A DNA stretch of 64,000 nt, taken from Polaromonas sp. SP1 (GTDB lineage Bacteria > Pseudomonadota > Gammaproteobacteria > Burkholderiales > Burkholderiaceae_C). Within the stretch, counting starts at the first letter, position 1. Every line of letters starts with the position of its first letter. The position numbers were made by a program, and so were the translations under genes. Location: positions 1,612,001 through 1,676,000 of the forward strand of contig NZ_CP031013.1 of NCBI RefSeq assembly GCF_003711205.1, written 5' to 3'. Of this stretch, positions 17,123 through 25,766 are shown piece by piece. Under the pieces are notes generated by a model. That model was not told the origin of the DNA. It worked only from the letters and a program-made list of their open reading frames with translations, and did not search any database.

Positions 17123-17740
17123 ATGAAACTCATCGGATCCGCCACCAGCCCCTATGTGCGCAAAGTGCGCATCGTCATGGCCGAGAAAAAGCTCGATTTC
17201 CAGTTCATCCTGGAAGATGTCTGGGCGGCGAACACCACCATCACCGCGTCCAACCCGCTGGGCAAGGTGCCCTGCCTGGTCATGGAAGGCGGCGAAGCCG
17301 TGTTCGATTCCCGCGTGATCGTGGAATACCTGGACACCCTGTCGCCCGTCGGCAAGCTCATTCCCACGCAAGGCCGCGAGCGCGCCGAAGTCAAAACCTG
17401 GGAAGCCCTGGCCGACGGCCTGGTCGACGCCGCCATCCTGGCGCGCCTGGAAGCCACCTGGGGCGGCCGCAGCGCCAAGCAGCGCAGCGACGCCTGGATA
17501 GACCGCCAGATGGGCAAGATCGACGCCACCCTCAAGGCTATGAGCACCGGCCTGGGCGACAAGGCGTTTTGCAGCGGCATCCACTTCAGCCTCTCCGACA
17601 TCGCCGTCGGCTGCGCGCTGGGCTACCTTGACTTGCGCTTCACCCAGATCAACTGGCGCGAGATGTACCCCAACCTCAACAAGCTGCAGGACAAGCTGAT
17701 GCAGCGCGCCAGCTTTGCGGAAACGGTTCCGCCGGCTTGA
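17123..17740 (+). CDS. Glutathione S-transferase family protein
   Basis: 205 residues with an N-terminal thioredoxin-like domain (MKLIGSATSPYVRKVRIV, where the SPYVRK serine region is the expected glutathione activator) and NPLGKVPCLV holding the cis-Pro. The EAVFDSRVIVEYLD segment binds the glutathione gamma-Glu, and an all-helical C-terminal domain follows. It probably conjugates or reduces electrophiles with glutathione in the cytoplasm. The YfcF/stringent-starvation-like subgroup cannot be fixed from sequence alone. It lies divergent from purB and convergent with the NTF2-like gene. Confidence 0.88.
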   Translation: MKLIGSATSPYVRKVRIVMAEKKLDFQFILEDVWAANTTITASNPLGKVPCLVMEGGEAVFDSRVIVEYLDTLSPVGKLIPTQGRERAEVKTWEALADGLVDAAILARLEATWGGRSAKQRSDAWIDRQMGKIDATLKAMSTGLGDKAFCSGIHFSLSDIAVGCALGYLDLRFTQINWREMYPNLNKLQDKLMQRASFAETVPPA

Positions 17741-17792
17741 ATTCAGGTCGCCTGGGCCGCCGGCGAGCTGGCTCGGGCGCGCAAATAGCGGC

Positions 17793-18245
17793 TCACTGCT
17801 TCGCCCGTTTTTTCAACCACCGCATCAGCCCACCCACCCACGGCAGCTTTTCATACAGCTCCTCGGCCGCATCCCAGTAGTCGCGGTGGTAGTCGACCAG
17901 GCCGGCGGCGGTGAACTTCAGGTGGGAGCCGCCGCGCACGGTTTGCAGGGTGCCCTTGTCAAAGGTCTTGAAGCGGAACTCGAAGTTCCAGGTCAGGAAG
18001 CACTGGTCGCCGTCGACCAGGTTCCCCGTGACTACAAAGCGCGGTTGCTCCAGCGCGTCGTACATGTGGCTAAAGATGGCGCGCAATTCTTCAATGCCGC
18101 GCACTTCGTTGAACGGGTCCTTGAACCAGGCGTTCTGTGTGTAGAAGGCATCGAGCTGGGCCAGGCTTTGCGGGCTCAGCGTTTCGTAGAAGGCGGCGAT
18201 GCGCGCTGCGGCTGCACGGGGGCTGGAAGGTTCGGGCTCGTTCAT
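17793..18245 (-). CDS. NTF2-like (SnoaL-type) protein
   Basis: 150 residues with an alpha+beta cone fold pattern: a helical start (AAARIAAFYETLSPQSLAQLDAFYTQNAWFKDPFNEVRG) followed by strands FVVTGNLVDGDQCFLTWNFEFRF and VRGGSHLKFTAAGLVDYHRDYWD. Members may be small enzymes or ligand-binding subunits. It is 11 bases downstream of the SDR gene and is probably the last gene of the membrane-lipid operon. In several proteobacteria, from memory, such a gene accompanies the SDR, FAD-amine-oxidase, DUF1365 and CFA-like genes. A role in modifying or sensing oxidised lipid is inference. Confidence 0.78.
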   Translation of the reverse strand: MNEPEPSSPRAAAARIAAFYETLSPQSLAQLDAFYTQNAWFKDPFNEVRGIEELRAIFSHMYDALEQPRFVVTGNLVDGDQCFLTWNFEFRFKTFDKGTLQTVRGGSHLKFTAAGLVDYHRDYWDAAEELYEKLPWVGGLMRWLKKRAKQ

Positions 18246-18256
18246 AAGGCCAGAGC

Positions 18257-19027
18257 TTACAGCCCGGTGAACTTGCGCACGGCCGCAAAATAGGCCGGGT
18301 AAGGCAGCAGGCGCAGCGCTTTCATCCAGAGGGTGAAGCGTTTGGGGAAGTGGATGTCAAAGCGCCCCGCTTCCCAGCCCTGCAAGATGGCCGCGGCCGC
18401 CTGCGCCGGCGTGATCAGCGCGGGCATGGTGAAGTGGTTGCCGGCGGTCAGCGGCGTTTCCACAAAGCCAGGGCAGATCAGGCTCACGCCGATATGGCTG
18501 TCTTTCAAATCCATGTAGAGCGTCTCGGCCAGGTTGTTCAACGCCGCCTTGGTCGGCCCGTAGGCCAGGCTCTGGGGCAGGCCACCGTAGCCTGCCACGC
18601 TGCTGATCAGGCTGATGTGGCCGGCCTTGCGCACCAGGAGGTTGGGCAGCAGGGCGTCCAGCACATGCAGCGCGCCGCGGTAGTTGATGTCGTCGTGCCG
18701 CAGCATTTCGGCCAGCTTGTAGTCCGTGGCGCGCTGCGCCTGGTAGTAGCCGGCGCAATACAGCACCAGGTCCAGCGGGCCGGCGGTGAGTACGAGCTGC
18801 GCGGCAGCCCTCACCGCCGCGGGGTCGGTCACATCCAGCGGCAGGCTGGTAGCGCCGGGGTGCGCCGCGGTGAAGGCGTCCAGCGCCGCCGCATTGCGCG
18901 CCGATACAAACACGCGCGCGCCCTGGGCATGCAGGGCCTCGGCTGTGGCCAGGCCGATGCCGCTGGACGCGCCGACCAGCCAGACGGTTTTACCGCGCCA
19001 TTGGGCGATGGGGGGATTCAGGGACAT
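18257..19027 (-). CDS. Short-chain dehydrogenase/reductase
   Basis: 256 residues, a classical SDR. The cofactor loop reads VGASSGIG near residues 18-25. SLISSVAGYGG supplies the catalytic Ser region, and YGPTKAAL the Y-x3-K pair. The C-terminal basic segment (FPKRFTLWMKALRLLPYPAYFAAVRKFTG) is hydrophobic-basic and may lie at the membrane. The substrate is unknown; a lipid-derived carbonyl or alcohol is plausible from its operon. A compound repeat (copy B) lies between this gene and the upstream DUF3833 gene. Confidence 0.88.
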   Translation of the reverse strand: MSLNPPIAQWRGKTVWLVGASSGIGLATAEALHAQGARVFVSARNAAALDAFTAAHPGATSLPLDVTDPAAVRAAAQLVLTAGPLDLVLYCAGYYQAQRATDYKLAEMLRHDDINYRGALHVLDALLPNLLVRKAGHISLISSVAGYGGLPQSLAYGPTKAALNNLAETLYMDLKDSHIGVSLICPGFVETPLTAGNHFTMPALITPAQAAAAILQGWEAGRFDIHFPKRFTLWMKALRLLPYPAYFAAVRKFTGL

Positions 19028-19060
19028 GGTGTGGCTATCTGTTGGTGTGTGCGGATCTTT

Positions 19061-19125
19061 GCTATCAATTCAGGAGCTATAAGTCAAGGTGGCGATTGGG
19101 CTGGAGGCCGATTTCATGCATAAAC
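19061..19125 (+). repeat. Compound repeat, copy B, inside the lipid operon
   Basis: GCTATCAATTCAGGAGCTAT (19061-19080), a 14-nt linker, then ATTGGGCTGGAGGCC (19095-19109) and a short AT-rich tail. It has the same architecture as copy A. It occupies the 113-base gap between the DUF3833 and SDR genes, where the other genes of the unit overlap or nearly touch. Confidence 0.6.
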
Positions 19126-19140
19126 CTCCGGGCGCCTGTT

Positions 19141-19698
19141 TCAGCGTTTGACGAACGAGAGCGTCACTTCGCCCAGCCCGAAACCGAACTTGCTCATCTT
19201 TGCCTTGTTCAGCATGACCTTGTCGTTCATCAAATACATCCAGTCATCGAACTGCACTTCGATCACTTTTCCGTCAACCGGCAGCTTCAACGTGTAACCC
19301 CAGCGGAACGTGTTGCCCTTTTCCTGGCCAACCGCCTCACCCGCCACGTCGGCCGCCGTGCCGATGTAGCGGCCGCCTTCGCCGCGCTTGAGCGTCCAGA
19401 CGCGGCGGTCTTTGGTGCCGTCTGAATAGGTGAAGGCTTCGTCGAGCACGCCGGTCTCTGCGCCCGGCGGGCCCTGCCAGCTGCAGGTCATCACCACCGT
19501 GAAGCGCTTGACGACCTTGCCCGAGCGGTCGGTGAACACGCCGTAGGCATCGACCGTGCCGTTGAAGTATTGGCGCAGGTCCAGCACCGGCTGCTCGGCG
19601 GCGTAGTCGTTGATTTGCGGGCTGCTGCAGGCTGCCAACGTGATGCACAGCAGCAAGGTGGAGGCCATGGCGGCCAGGCGATGCGAAAAGCGTTTCAT
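19141..19698 (-). CDS. DUF3833 family lipoprotein
   Basis: 185 residues. A lipoprotein signal peptide with lipobox LAAC (LLLCITLAACSS) is followed by a beta-rich domain with FNGTVDAYGVFTDRSGKVVKRFTVVM, the DUF3833 signature, and WTLKRGEGGRYIGTAADVAGEA. It is expected to be anchored in the outer or inner membrane facing the periplasm; the lipocalin-like strand pattern suggests lipid contact. The start overlaps the MFS stop by four bases (ATGA). The biochemical role is unknown. Genes of this family, from memory, accompany CFA-like and FAD-amine-oxidase genes in other proteobacteria. Confidence 0.82.
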   Translation of the reverse strand: MKRFSHRLAAMASTLLLCITLAACSSPQINDYAAEQPVLDLRQYFNGTVDAYGVFTDRSGKVVKRFTVVMTCSWQGPPGAETGVLDEAFTYSDGTKDRRVWTLKRGEGGRYIGTAADVAGEAVGQEKGNTFRWGYTLKLPVDGKVIEVQFDDWMYLMNDKVMLNKAKMSKFGFGLGEVTLSFVKR

Positions 19699-20990
19699 GG
19701 CGTGACTCTTTCAGGAAGGGGTGACGTAGGCGAAGGAAGAATGAAAAAGTAGAGGCCCGCCGCGGCCGCGAGCTTGAGCACGCAGGGCAGCACGCAGTAA
19801 GCGATCACCAGCGCATCGAGCGCGGCCGCGTCGCGCACGCCGGGCGCATAGCCGAACACGCCCAGCAGCGGCAAGGCCAGCCCGGCGGCCAGCGCCAGGT
19901 TGAGTTTGGTCGCGAAATTCCACCAGCCGAAGTACGCGCCTTCAGACTGGCCCGATTGCCCGTTGGCTTGCACCACACCGGCCAGCAGCGCACCCGGCAG
20001 GGCCAGGTCGGTGCCCAGCGCCACGCCCGAAAGCGCGCACACCACGGTGAACGCGGCCACCTGGCCCGCGCCCAGCTGCGTGGCCCAGCCAAACACCGCG
20101 ATCGCCAGCAGCATGCCGGCCAGCCAGGTGCGCGCCAGGCCCAGGCGTTTGACGATGGCCAGCCACAGCGGCATCGACAGCGCGGCGGCGAGGAAATAGC
20201 TGCCCAGAAAAAGCGGCTCCATCTGCCGCGGCGCCTGCAGCCGGTCCTGGATGAAAAACAGCACCAGCGTGGCGGGCACGGCGCTGGCAATGCCGTTGAG
20301 CATGAACACCGCCAGCAGGCGGCGAAACGCGGCCGACTTGAACGGCAGCCAGATCGCCGCAGGGCTCGCGGCTTGTGCATGCGCGCGCGCCACCGGCCGC
20401 ACCGCGCGCGACCACGCCAGCCAGCCGGCCGCCAGGGCGACAAAAAACACGCCAGTGGTCACCGGCAAGCCCAGCGCCACGGGCGTGACGGAAGCCAGCA
20501 CCACACCGGCCAGGCCCAGGCCTTCACGCCAGGCGACGATGCGGCTGCGCTCGGCCTCGTTGCCGCCCAGCATGGCGCCCCAGGACTGGTGCGAGATGCT
20601 CAGCGTACTGTAGGCCGCGTAGGTCAGCACCAGCATCACTGCCGCCCAGGCCGCCAGCGCCGCCGGCCCCGTCACCAAGGGGAAAAACAGCAAGGCAAAG
20701 CCCAGCGCCAGCAGTAAGGCGGCAACCGCGCCCAGCATCAACACCGCGCGGGCCGAGCGTGCAAACAGCCGGTCGCTCAGGCGGCCCAGCAGCGGGTCGA
20801 TGAAGGCATCGAACAATCGCGCGCCCAGCAGGATCGCGCCCAGCGTGGCCAGCGGCACGCCGAATTCGCGGGCGTAGTGGTTGGGCAGGATGACGTACAG
20901 CGGCAGCGCCACAAAGGCCAGCGGCAGGCCCAGCAGGCCATAGGCCAGGCCGTTGCGCGCGCCGAAGGCGTCTACGGCCGCCGGTGTCAT
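19695..20990 (-). CDS. MFS transporter (MFS_2/GPH-like)
   Basis: 431 residues with about twelve hydrophobic segments. The loop RLFDAFIDPLLGRLSDRL between helices 2 and 3 is the signature of the melibiose/GPH-type MFS_2 group, which includes lysophospholipid transporters. ATG 20990 overlaps the preceding stop by four bases, which supports this start over upstream possibilities. The last helix ends next to the DUF3833 start, again with a four-base overlap. Given its operon it may move a lipid or lipid-derived compound across the inner membrane, but the substrate cannot be read from the sequence. Confidence 0.87.
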   Translation of the reverse strand: MTPAAVDAFGARNGLAYGLLGLPLAFVALPLYVILPNHYAREFGVPLATLGAILLGARLFDAFIDPLLGRLSDRLFARSARAVLMLGAVAALLLALGFALLFFPLVTGPAALAAWAAVMLVLTYAAYSTLSISHQSWGAMLGGNEAERSRIVAWREGLGLAGVVLASVTPVALGLPVTTGVFFVALAAGWLAWSRAVRPVARAHAQAASPAAIWLPFKSAAFRRLLAVFMLNGIASAVPATLVLFFIQDRLQAPRQMEPLFLGSYFLAAALSMPLWLAIVKRLGLARTWLAGMLLAIAVFGWATQLGAGQVAAFTVVCALSGVALGTDLALPGALLAGVVQANGQSGQSEGAYFGWWNFATKLNLALAAGLALPLLGVFGYAPGVRDAAALDALVIAYCVLPCVLKLAAAAGLYFFILPSPTSPLPERVTP

Positions 20991-21679
20991 CCGCCGCCTC
21001 CGGTGAGCAGGGTCTCGCGCAGTTTCGGTTCGGAGGTTTTGGGTGACAGCCAGATGCCGAAAAAGAGCTTGGCGAATTCCGCATCGCGGATTTCGCCGTT
21101 GGCTTTGCCGTTGACCCAGAAAGCCGCGCCCACGCCGGGGCGGTGCACCCCCATGATGCGGTCGCCTTTTTTGACATCGGGAATCACGCGCAGCATCTCG
21201 GCCTTCCACTGGGCCGCCTGGGCATCGCCGATGGCCACGCTGCGGCGCATTTCCTGCAGCGAGCGGTCGGCCACGTCGACGGCGTCAAAGGCGCGCAGGT
21301 AGGCCAGTTCCAGCGCCAGCGGCTGGCTGGCATAGCTGGCGGCGCCAAAACCGGCAGGCGCCCAGAGGCGCGCGTCGTAGACCTGAAAGCCCCACACCGT
21401 GAGGCGGCCCTTGCCGATCAGGCGGCCTTGCGGCAGCGCTTCTTTCAGCTCGGGGCGGATGTCGGAAGGATCCGCATCCGTGGCGATAGCGCCGGGCGTG
21501 TTGGCGCCCGGCGCAGGCGATTGCGCCAGCGCCGCACCCGCGCAAAACGCCAGCAGCAGGCCGGTTGTCGCGGCTGTGGCGATCGCCGCGCGTGTCAGCG
21601 CTTGCGCAGCGTGAACTGCACCACGCTGGTGTTGGCCTCTGCGAAGGCGGCCTCGCAGTAGCTCAGGTAGAACTCCCAT
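20987..21679 (-). CDS. Chalcone-isomerase-like protein, exported
   Basis: The mature part has the Chalcone_3/chalcone-isomerase-like pattern: LIGKGRLTVWGFQVYDARLWAP followed by LELAYLRAFDAVDVADRSLQEM and GDRIMGVHRPGVGAAFWVNGK. Such proteins bind fatty-acid-like ligands; isomerase activity is not implied. From ATG 21679 the product is 230 residues with an 85-base overlap with the CFA-like gene. The signal-peptide-like segment TRAAIATAATTGLLLAFCAG would then be internal. A CTG at 21598, in a CTGA overlap with the CFA stop, would give a 203-residue protein with a normal signal peptide. The downstream overlap with MFS is ATGA. Confidence 0.78.
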   Translation of the reverse strand: MGVLPELLRGRLRRGQHQRGAVHAAQALTRAAIATAATTGLLLAFCAGAALAQSPAPGANTPGAIATDADPSDIRPELKEALPQGRLIGKGRLTVWGFQVYDARLWAPAGFGAASYASQPLALELAYLRAFDAVDVADRSLQEMRRSVAIGDAQAAQWKAEMLRVIPDVKKGDRIMGVHRPGVGAAFWVNGKANGEIRDAEFAKLFFGIWLSPKTSEPKLRETLLTGGGG

Positions 21680-22833
21680 ATGCGGATAAACCTTTTGTCA
21701 AAACCGAGTTGCAGCACGCGCGATTCCTGCGCCATGAAGTCCTCGCGCCAGAGCCTGAGCGTGCGCGCGTAGTCCTGGCCGAAAGCAAATTCATCGACCA
21801 CGTCAAAGCCTGCGGCGTCGGCCTGCGCGCGGAACTCACGCGGGCAAGGCAGGCAGCCGCCCGGAAAGATGTACTGCTGGATGAAATCGGTCGAAGTGAT
21901 GTAGCGCTCCCACAGTTCGTCGGCCATCACGATGCTCTGGATGCAGGCGTGGCCGCCGGGTTTGAGCAGGCGGTGAACAGTTTGAAAATATTCCGGCCAG
22001 TATTCGCGGCCCACGGCCTCCACCATCTCGATGGAGCAGACGGCGTCGAAGGGCGCGTCCGGCGTGGTCTTGCCGATGTCGCGGTAGTCCTGCAAGCGCA
22101 GGTCGGCAAGGGGCGCTGTGCCCAGGCGTGCCATGCGCTGCCTGGCCCAGTCCAGTTGCTCGGTGCTCAGTGTCACGCCGACGAGCGAGGCGCCGAACTC
22201 GGCCGTAGCCATCTCGGCCAGCGCGCCCCAGCCGCAGCCGATCTCGAGCACACGGTCGCCGGGCTTGACTTGCGCCATGTTGAGCGCCCGGCGCACCTTG
22301 GCGTGCTGGGCTTCTTCCATCGTGGTGTCGGGCGTGGCAAAAATGGCCGACGAGTAGTTCATCGTGCCGTCCAGCCACAGTTCGTAAAAGGCGTTGCCCA
22401 GGTCGTAGTGGGCGTGGATGTTCTTCTGGCTGTTGGCCTTGGTGTTGCGGTTGAGCAGGTGCTTGATGCGGTAGGCCAGGCGGCCCAGCCAGCTGCCGTA
22501 AATCGCGTCTTCCACCTCCTTGCGGTTGAGGATGAAGACCTGCAGCAGTTCGGTCAGGTGCGGCGTGGTCCAGTCGCCGGCGATATAACTTTCGGCAAAG
22601 CCGATGTCGCCCGAGCGCAGCGCTGCGCTGCAGGGATTCCAGTTGTGCAAATGCAGGCTGGCCGTGGGCGCGCCGCCCGAGCCGAAGCGCTGCAGCGAGC
22701 CGTCGGGCAGGCGCACCGTGAGCGTGCCGTGTTTCAGGCGCAGCAGCATCTTCAGGGCGGTGCGGGCGGCGCTGGGCGCGTCGCCGGGCAGGGAAAATGT
22801 TTGTGCGGCAGGGGAGGTGTTGAGTGTGTTCAT
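21595..22833 (-). CDS. Cyclopropane-fatty-acyl-phospholipid synthase-like methyltransferase
   Basis: 412 residues. The SAM motif RVLEIGCGWGALAEMA is at about residues 194-209. The approach QKNIHAHYDLGNAFYELWLD and MNYSSAIF are signatures of the CFA synthase family, which methylates unsaturated acyl chains of membrane phospholipids. SIEMVEAVGREYWPEYF is the conserved active-site region with the Glu. It may make cyclopropane or, as for relatives in alphaproteobacteria, another methylated or furan fatty acid. Both ends show tight coupling: the start has an ATGA overlap with DUF1365, and the stop overlaps the next gene. Confidence 0.9.
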   Translation of the reverse strand: MNTLNTSPAAQTFSLPGDAPSAARTALKMLLRLKHGTLTVRLPDGSLQRFGSGGAPTASLHLHNWNPCSAALRSGDIGFAESYIAGDWTTPHLTELLQVFILNRKEVEDAIYGSWLGRLAYRIKHLLNRNTKANSQKNIHAHYDLGNAFYELWLDGTMNYSSAIFATPDTTMEEAQHAKVRRALNMAQVKPGDRVLEIGCGWGALAEMATAEFGASLVGVTLSTEQLDWARQRMARLGTAPLADLRLQDYRDIGKTTPDAPFDAVCSIEMVEAVGREYWPEYFQTVHRLLKPGGHACIQSIVMADELWERYITSTDFIQQYIFPGGCLPCPREFRAQADAAGFDVVDEFAFGQDYARTLRLWREDFMAQESRVLQLGFDKRFIRIWEFYLSYCEAAFAEANTSVVQFTLRKR

Positions 22834-23597
22834 CGCGTCACAAAGATTTCAGGGGGTTTGGGTTTGCGGACAAAGGGCACGCGCTTGAGCCACAGCTTAA
22901 AGGCCTGCCAGTGGATGCGGGCGATCACGGCCAGCGTCATCGCGGGATGGCCCCATACGGCCTTGCGCAGGCTGGCGGCGGTGATGGGCTCGAGCGTGCC
23001 GCTCACGCTGGTCTCCAGCAGTGGGCCGGCCTCGTCGTCGTAGTCGATGCGGGCGACGGTTTTTTTCAGCCCGTCGTTGTCGATGTGCAGGAAGCGAAAG
23101 CGGTAGCCGCCCTCCAGCGTGCAAAACGGCGAGACGTGGAACACCTTGTCGGCCTTGAGCTCCTGGCCGTACTGCGGCGCGTCGAGCAGGTAGCAGTGGC
23201 GCTCGCCAAAAGTGTTGTTGACCTCCACCACGATGGCGCGCAGGGCGCCGTCGGTGCGGTGGCAGTACCAGAAACTCACCGGCTTGAAGGTGTAGCCCAG
23301 CACGCGCGGGTAGGCGTGCAGCCAGACCTCGCCGGCCGCGTCTTCCACGCCTTCGCGCAGCAGCATGGCGTCCAGCCAGGCCAGGGCGTCGTTTCCGCCG
23401 TCGCCGTGGTCCTTGTCAAAAAAGCTGATGGCCGCCGGGCGGTTGCGCGCCAGCATGCCGCTTCCGTGCTGCTTGAGGCTGCGCATCGGCAGCATCAGAA
23501 AGCAGGTCGGGTATTCGAATGCGTTGCGGGCCGGGCGCAGGCGTGTGTGGCGGACCTGGCCGAAGCCGATCAGGGGCTGAGGCGCGCCGGTGTTCAT
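22830..23597 (-). CDS. DUF1365 domain protein
   Basis: 255 residues. The N-terminal GQVRHTRLRPARNAFEYPTCFL is typical of DUF1365, as are the later FKPVSFWYCHRTDG and KVFHVSPFCTLEGGYRFRF. The function is unknown. The gene is nearly always found next to an FAD amine oxidase and a CFA-like methyltransferase, so it is thought to act on the same lipid. No clear signal peptide. It overlaps both neighbours by four bases (ATGA), so the three proteins are likely made in similar amounts. Confidence 0.88.
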   Translation of the reverse strand: MNTGAPQPLIGFGQVRHTRLRPARNAFEYPTCFLMLPMRSLKQHGSGMLARNRPAAISFFDKDHGDGGNDALAWLDAMLLREGVEDAAGEVWLHAYPRVLGYTFKPVSFWYCHRTDGALRAIVVEVNNTFGERHCYLLDAPQYGQELKADKVFHVSPFCTLEGGYRFRFLHIDNDGLKKTVARIDYDDEAGPLLETSVSGTLEPITAASLRKAVWGHPAMTLAVIARIHWQAFKLWLKRVPFVRKPKPPEIFVTR

Positions 23598-24904
23598 GCG
23601 GTAACCCCCGCGCCCTGCAGCAGCAGGCTGGCGGCGTGCAGGCCCGACTTCAGGCCGTCCTCGTGAAAGCCGTAGCCCGTCCAGGCGCCGCAGAAATAGG
23701 TGTGAAACTGGCCTTGCAGGGCAGGCACGTCCCGCTGCGCGCGTATCGCCGCCAGGTCGAACACCGGATGTGCATAGTCAAATTCACCCATGATGTGGGT
23801 ACGGGCGATGTCCCGCACCGGATTCAGCGACACCAGCACAGGCTGTGAAAAAGGCAGGGGCTGCAGCATGTTCAGCAGGTAGTGCAGGCAGACCCGCGTG
23901 GATTCGTGGCCGGCGTCTTGAGCCCGTTCGTAGTTCCAGGCCGCCCAGGCCAGCTTTTGGCTGGGCAGCACCGAGGCATCGGTGTGCAGCACGGCGCGGT
24001 TGGCCTGGTAGCGGATGGCGCCCAGCACCTGGCTTTCGGTGCTGCTCGGCTCGCCCAGCAGGGCCAGCGATTCGTCGGAATGCGTGGCCAGCACCACCTT
24101 GTCAAAGCGCTCGGCGCCGCTGTCGGTGACCACGTTCACGCCGGCCGCGTCGCGCTCGATACGGCGCACCGGCGTGTTCAGCCGCTTGTCTTCAATCCGG
24201 GCGATGATTTTCTCGACGTAATGACGGGCGCCGCCCTGCACCGTCCACCACTGCGGCCGGTCGGTGATCTGGAGCAGGCCGTGGTTGTGGCAAAACCGGA
24301 TCATGGTGGCCACCGGGAAGCGCAGCATCTGGTCGGTCGGGCAGGACCAGATGCAGCCCATCATGGGCAGGAAGTACCAGTCGCGGAATTCGGCCGAGAA
24401 TTTTTGCGCCTGCAGGAAATCGCCCAGCGGCTGCGCCATGGCGGCTTCGGCGCCTGATTCGGCCAGCCGGGTGGTGATGCGGTTGAAGCGCACGATGTCG
24501 GCCAGCATGCGCAGGAATTTCCAGCTGGCCAGGTTGCCACGCTGGGCAAACACGCTGCTCAGGCTGGAGCCGCTCCATTCCAGGCCTGTGCCGCCTCGGC
24601 CGGCACCCGGCACCTTGACGGAAAACGACATGTCGGAGCGGGCGGTTGCCACACCGAGCTCGGCAAAAAGCTTGATCAGGCGCGGATAGGTGCGTTCGTT
24701 GAACACCAGAAAGCCGGTGTCCACGCCGTGCGTGACCGGCCCGTTGGCAGTGGGCAGGGTGATGTCGACTGTGTGGGTATGGCCGCCGAAATAGCTGCCC
24801 GCTTCAAACACGGTGACGTTGGCCAGGCCGTGAAGGCTGTGGGCCGCGGCAAGCCCGGAGATGCCGGAGCCGATGACCGCTACACGCAAGGGCGCGCCGC
24901 TCAT
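23594..24904 (-). CDS. FAD-dependent amine-oxidase-like protein
   Basis: 436 residues. The FAD-binding VAVIGSGISGLAAAHSL is at the N-terminus (about residues 8-24). HGVDTGFLVFNERTYPRL and a C-terminal WTGYGFHEDGLKSG motif place it in the NAD(P)-binding/amino-oxidase group linked to DUF1365 and CFA synthases. It probably oxidises or desaturates an acyl chain or its methylated intermediate. It is the first gene of the operon. Its leader contains a C/T-rich tract on the coding strand (24961-24985). No sigma factor or anti-sigma gene is adjacent, unlike in bacteria where this set belongs to a singlet-oxygen regulon. Confidence 0.87.
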   Translation of the reverse strand: MSGAPLRVAVIGSGISGLAAAHSLHGLANVTVFEAGSYFGGHTHTVDITLPTANGPVTHGVDTGFLVFNERTYPRLIKLFAELGVATARSDMSFSVKVPGAGRGGTGLEWSGSSLSSVFAQRGNLASWKFLRMLADIVRFNRITTRLAESGAEAAMAQPLGDFLQAQKFSAEFRDWYFLPMMGCIWSCPTDQMLRFPVATMIRFCHNHGLLQITDRPQWWTVQGGARHYVEKIIARIEDKRLNTPVRRIERDAAGVNVVTDSGAERFDKVVLATHSDESLALLGEPSSTESQVLGAIRYQANRAVLHTDASVLPSQKLAWAAWNYERAQDAGHESTRVCLHYLLNMLQPLPFSQPVLVSLNPVRDIARTHIMGEFDYAHPVFDLAAIRAQRDVPALQGQFHTYFCGAWTGYGFHEDGLKSGLHAASLLLQGAGVTA

Positions 24905-24960
24905 GCGCGGGGCCCTGCCGGCTGGAATATAAAAATGCTGCGAAGCGCCCCGGCGCGAAC

Positions 24961-24985
24961 GAGGGAGGGAGGGAGGAGGAGGAGC
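24961..24985 (+). repeat. Purine-only G-rich tract in the leader of the lipid operon
   Basis: Three GGGA units then three GGA units in a row on the + strand, 57-81 bases before the FAD gene start. It may fold as a weak G-quadruplex on the template strand. No known regulator is implied. Confidence 0.4.
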
Positions 24986-25163
24986 GCCCCGGGATTGCAG
25001 CTGAACCGGATCGGCTCAGAAGGCTTCGCAACAATGAAACTGTTTTTTTGCCAGCGCTGCCCCTGAGGGCATATCGCGCTTGCAAAGGTATGAGAGCACA
25101 ACTGCAGGGTAGTTCCCTGAAATAAAAGGCCCCCCAGGTAAATTTTTGTTAACGGCCCTTGGG

Positions 25164-25766
25164 CTAACGGGGCGGCGTCGCGGCCAGCTGTTTTTGGATC
25201 TCCTTGAGCAACGCCCCGCTGGCCGGGTCGGCCATGGAGTTGAAGCTGGTGACGCTGGTGCCGTCCCGCGCGATGACGTACTTGTAGAAGTTCCAGCGCG
25301 GCGTGGTGCCCGTTTTGGCTGCCAGTTGCTTGAAGAGCGGATTGGCATCCTTGCCCGTCACGCTGGTTTTGGTGAACATCGGGAATTTCACGCCGAAAGT
25401 GTTCTCGCAGAAATCGGCAATTTCCTTGTTGCTGCCGGTTTCCTGCGAAAAGTCGTTGGAGGGGAAGCCCAGCACCACCAGGCCCTGGTCCTTGTATTTG
25501 GCATGCAGCGCTTCCAGCCCTTTGTACTGGCCGGTGAATCCGCAGAAGCTGGCGGTGTTGACCACGACCACCACCTTGCCGCTGTACTGGCAGAGCGACT
25601 GGGGTTTTTCGTCCTGCAGGCGCAGGAAGTCCTGCTGCAACAGGCTGGGGCAGGCTGCGGGCGCCGGTGTGGCGGGGTTGGCCGCCAGCGCGCCCGGGTG
25701 GGCTGCCAGCAGCGCGGCGCAGCACAGCGTGCTCAGCAGGAGGGTTTTGGGCGTGCAGACAGGCAT
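25164..25766 (-). CDS. Glutathione peroxidase family protein, exported
   Basis: 200 residues with a signal peptide (LLLSTLCCAALLAAHPGALA). The GPx fold shows NTASFCGFTGQY, with the peroxidatic Cys near residue 75, then GFPSNDFSQETGSN carrying the Gln region, and RWNFYKYVI with the conserved Trp-Asn. It reduces H2O2 or lipid hydroperoxides, probably with thioredoxin rather than glutathione because it lacks selenocysteine. A periplasmic location is predicted. It lies 259 bases upstream of the membrane-lipid operon on the same strand, consistent with a shared theme of lipid oxidation. Its promoter is in the 25767-26103 gap. Confidence 0.9.
   Translation of the reverse strand: MPVCTPKTLLLSTLCCAALLAAHPGALAANPATPAPAACPSLLQQDFLRLQDEKPQSLCQYSGKVVVVVNTASFCGFTGQYKGLEALHAKYKDQGLVVLGFPSNDFSQETGSNKEIADFCENTFGVKFPMFTKTSVTGKDANPLFKQLAAKTGTTPRWNFYKYVIARDGTSVTSFNSMADPASGALLKEIQKQLAATPPR

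Noticed and set aside
24905-25163. ECF sigma-E/ChrR-type promoter before the FAD gene
   Set aside because: A GATCC-like sequence is present, but no matching -10 at the right distance could be found, so it is not reported.
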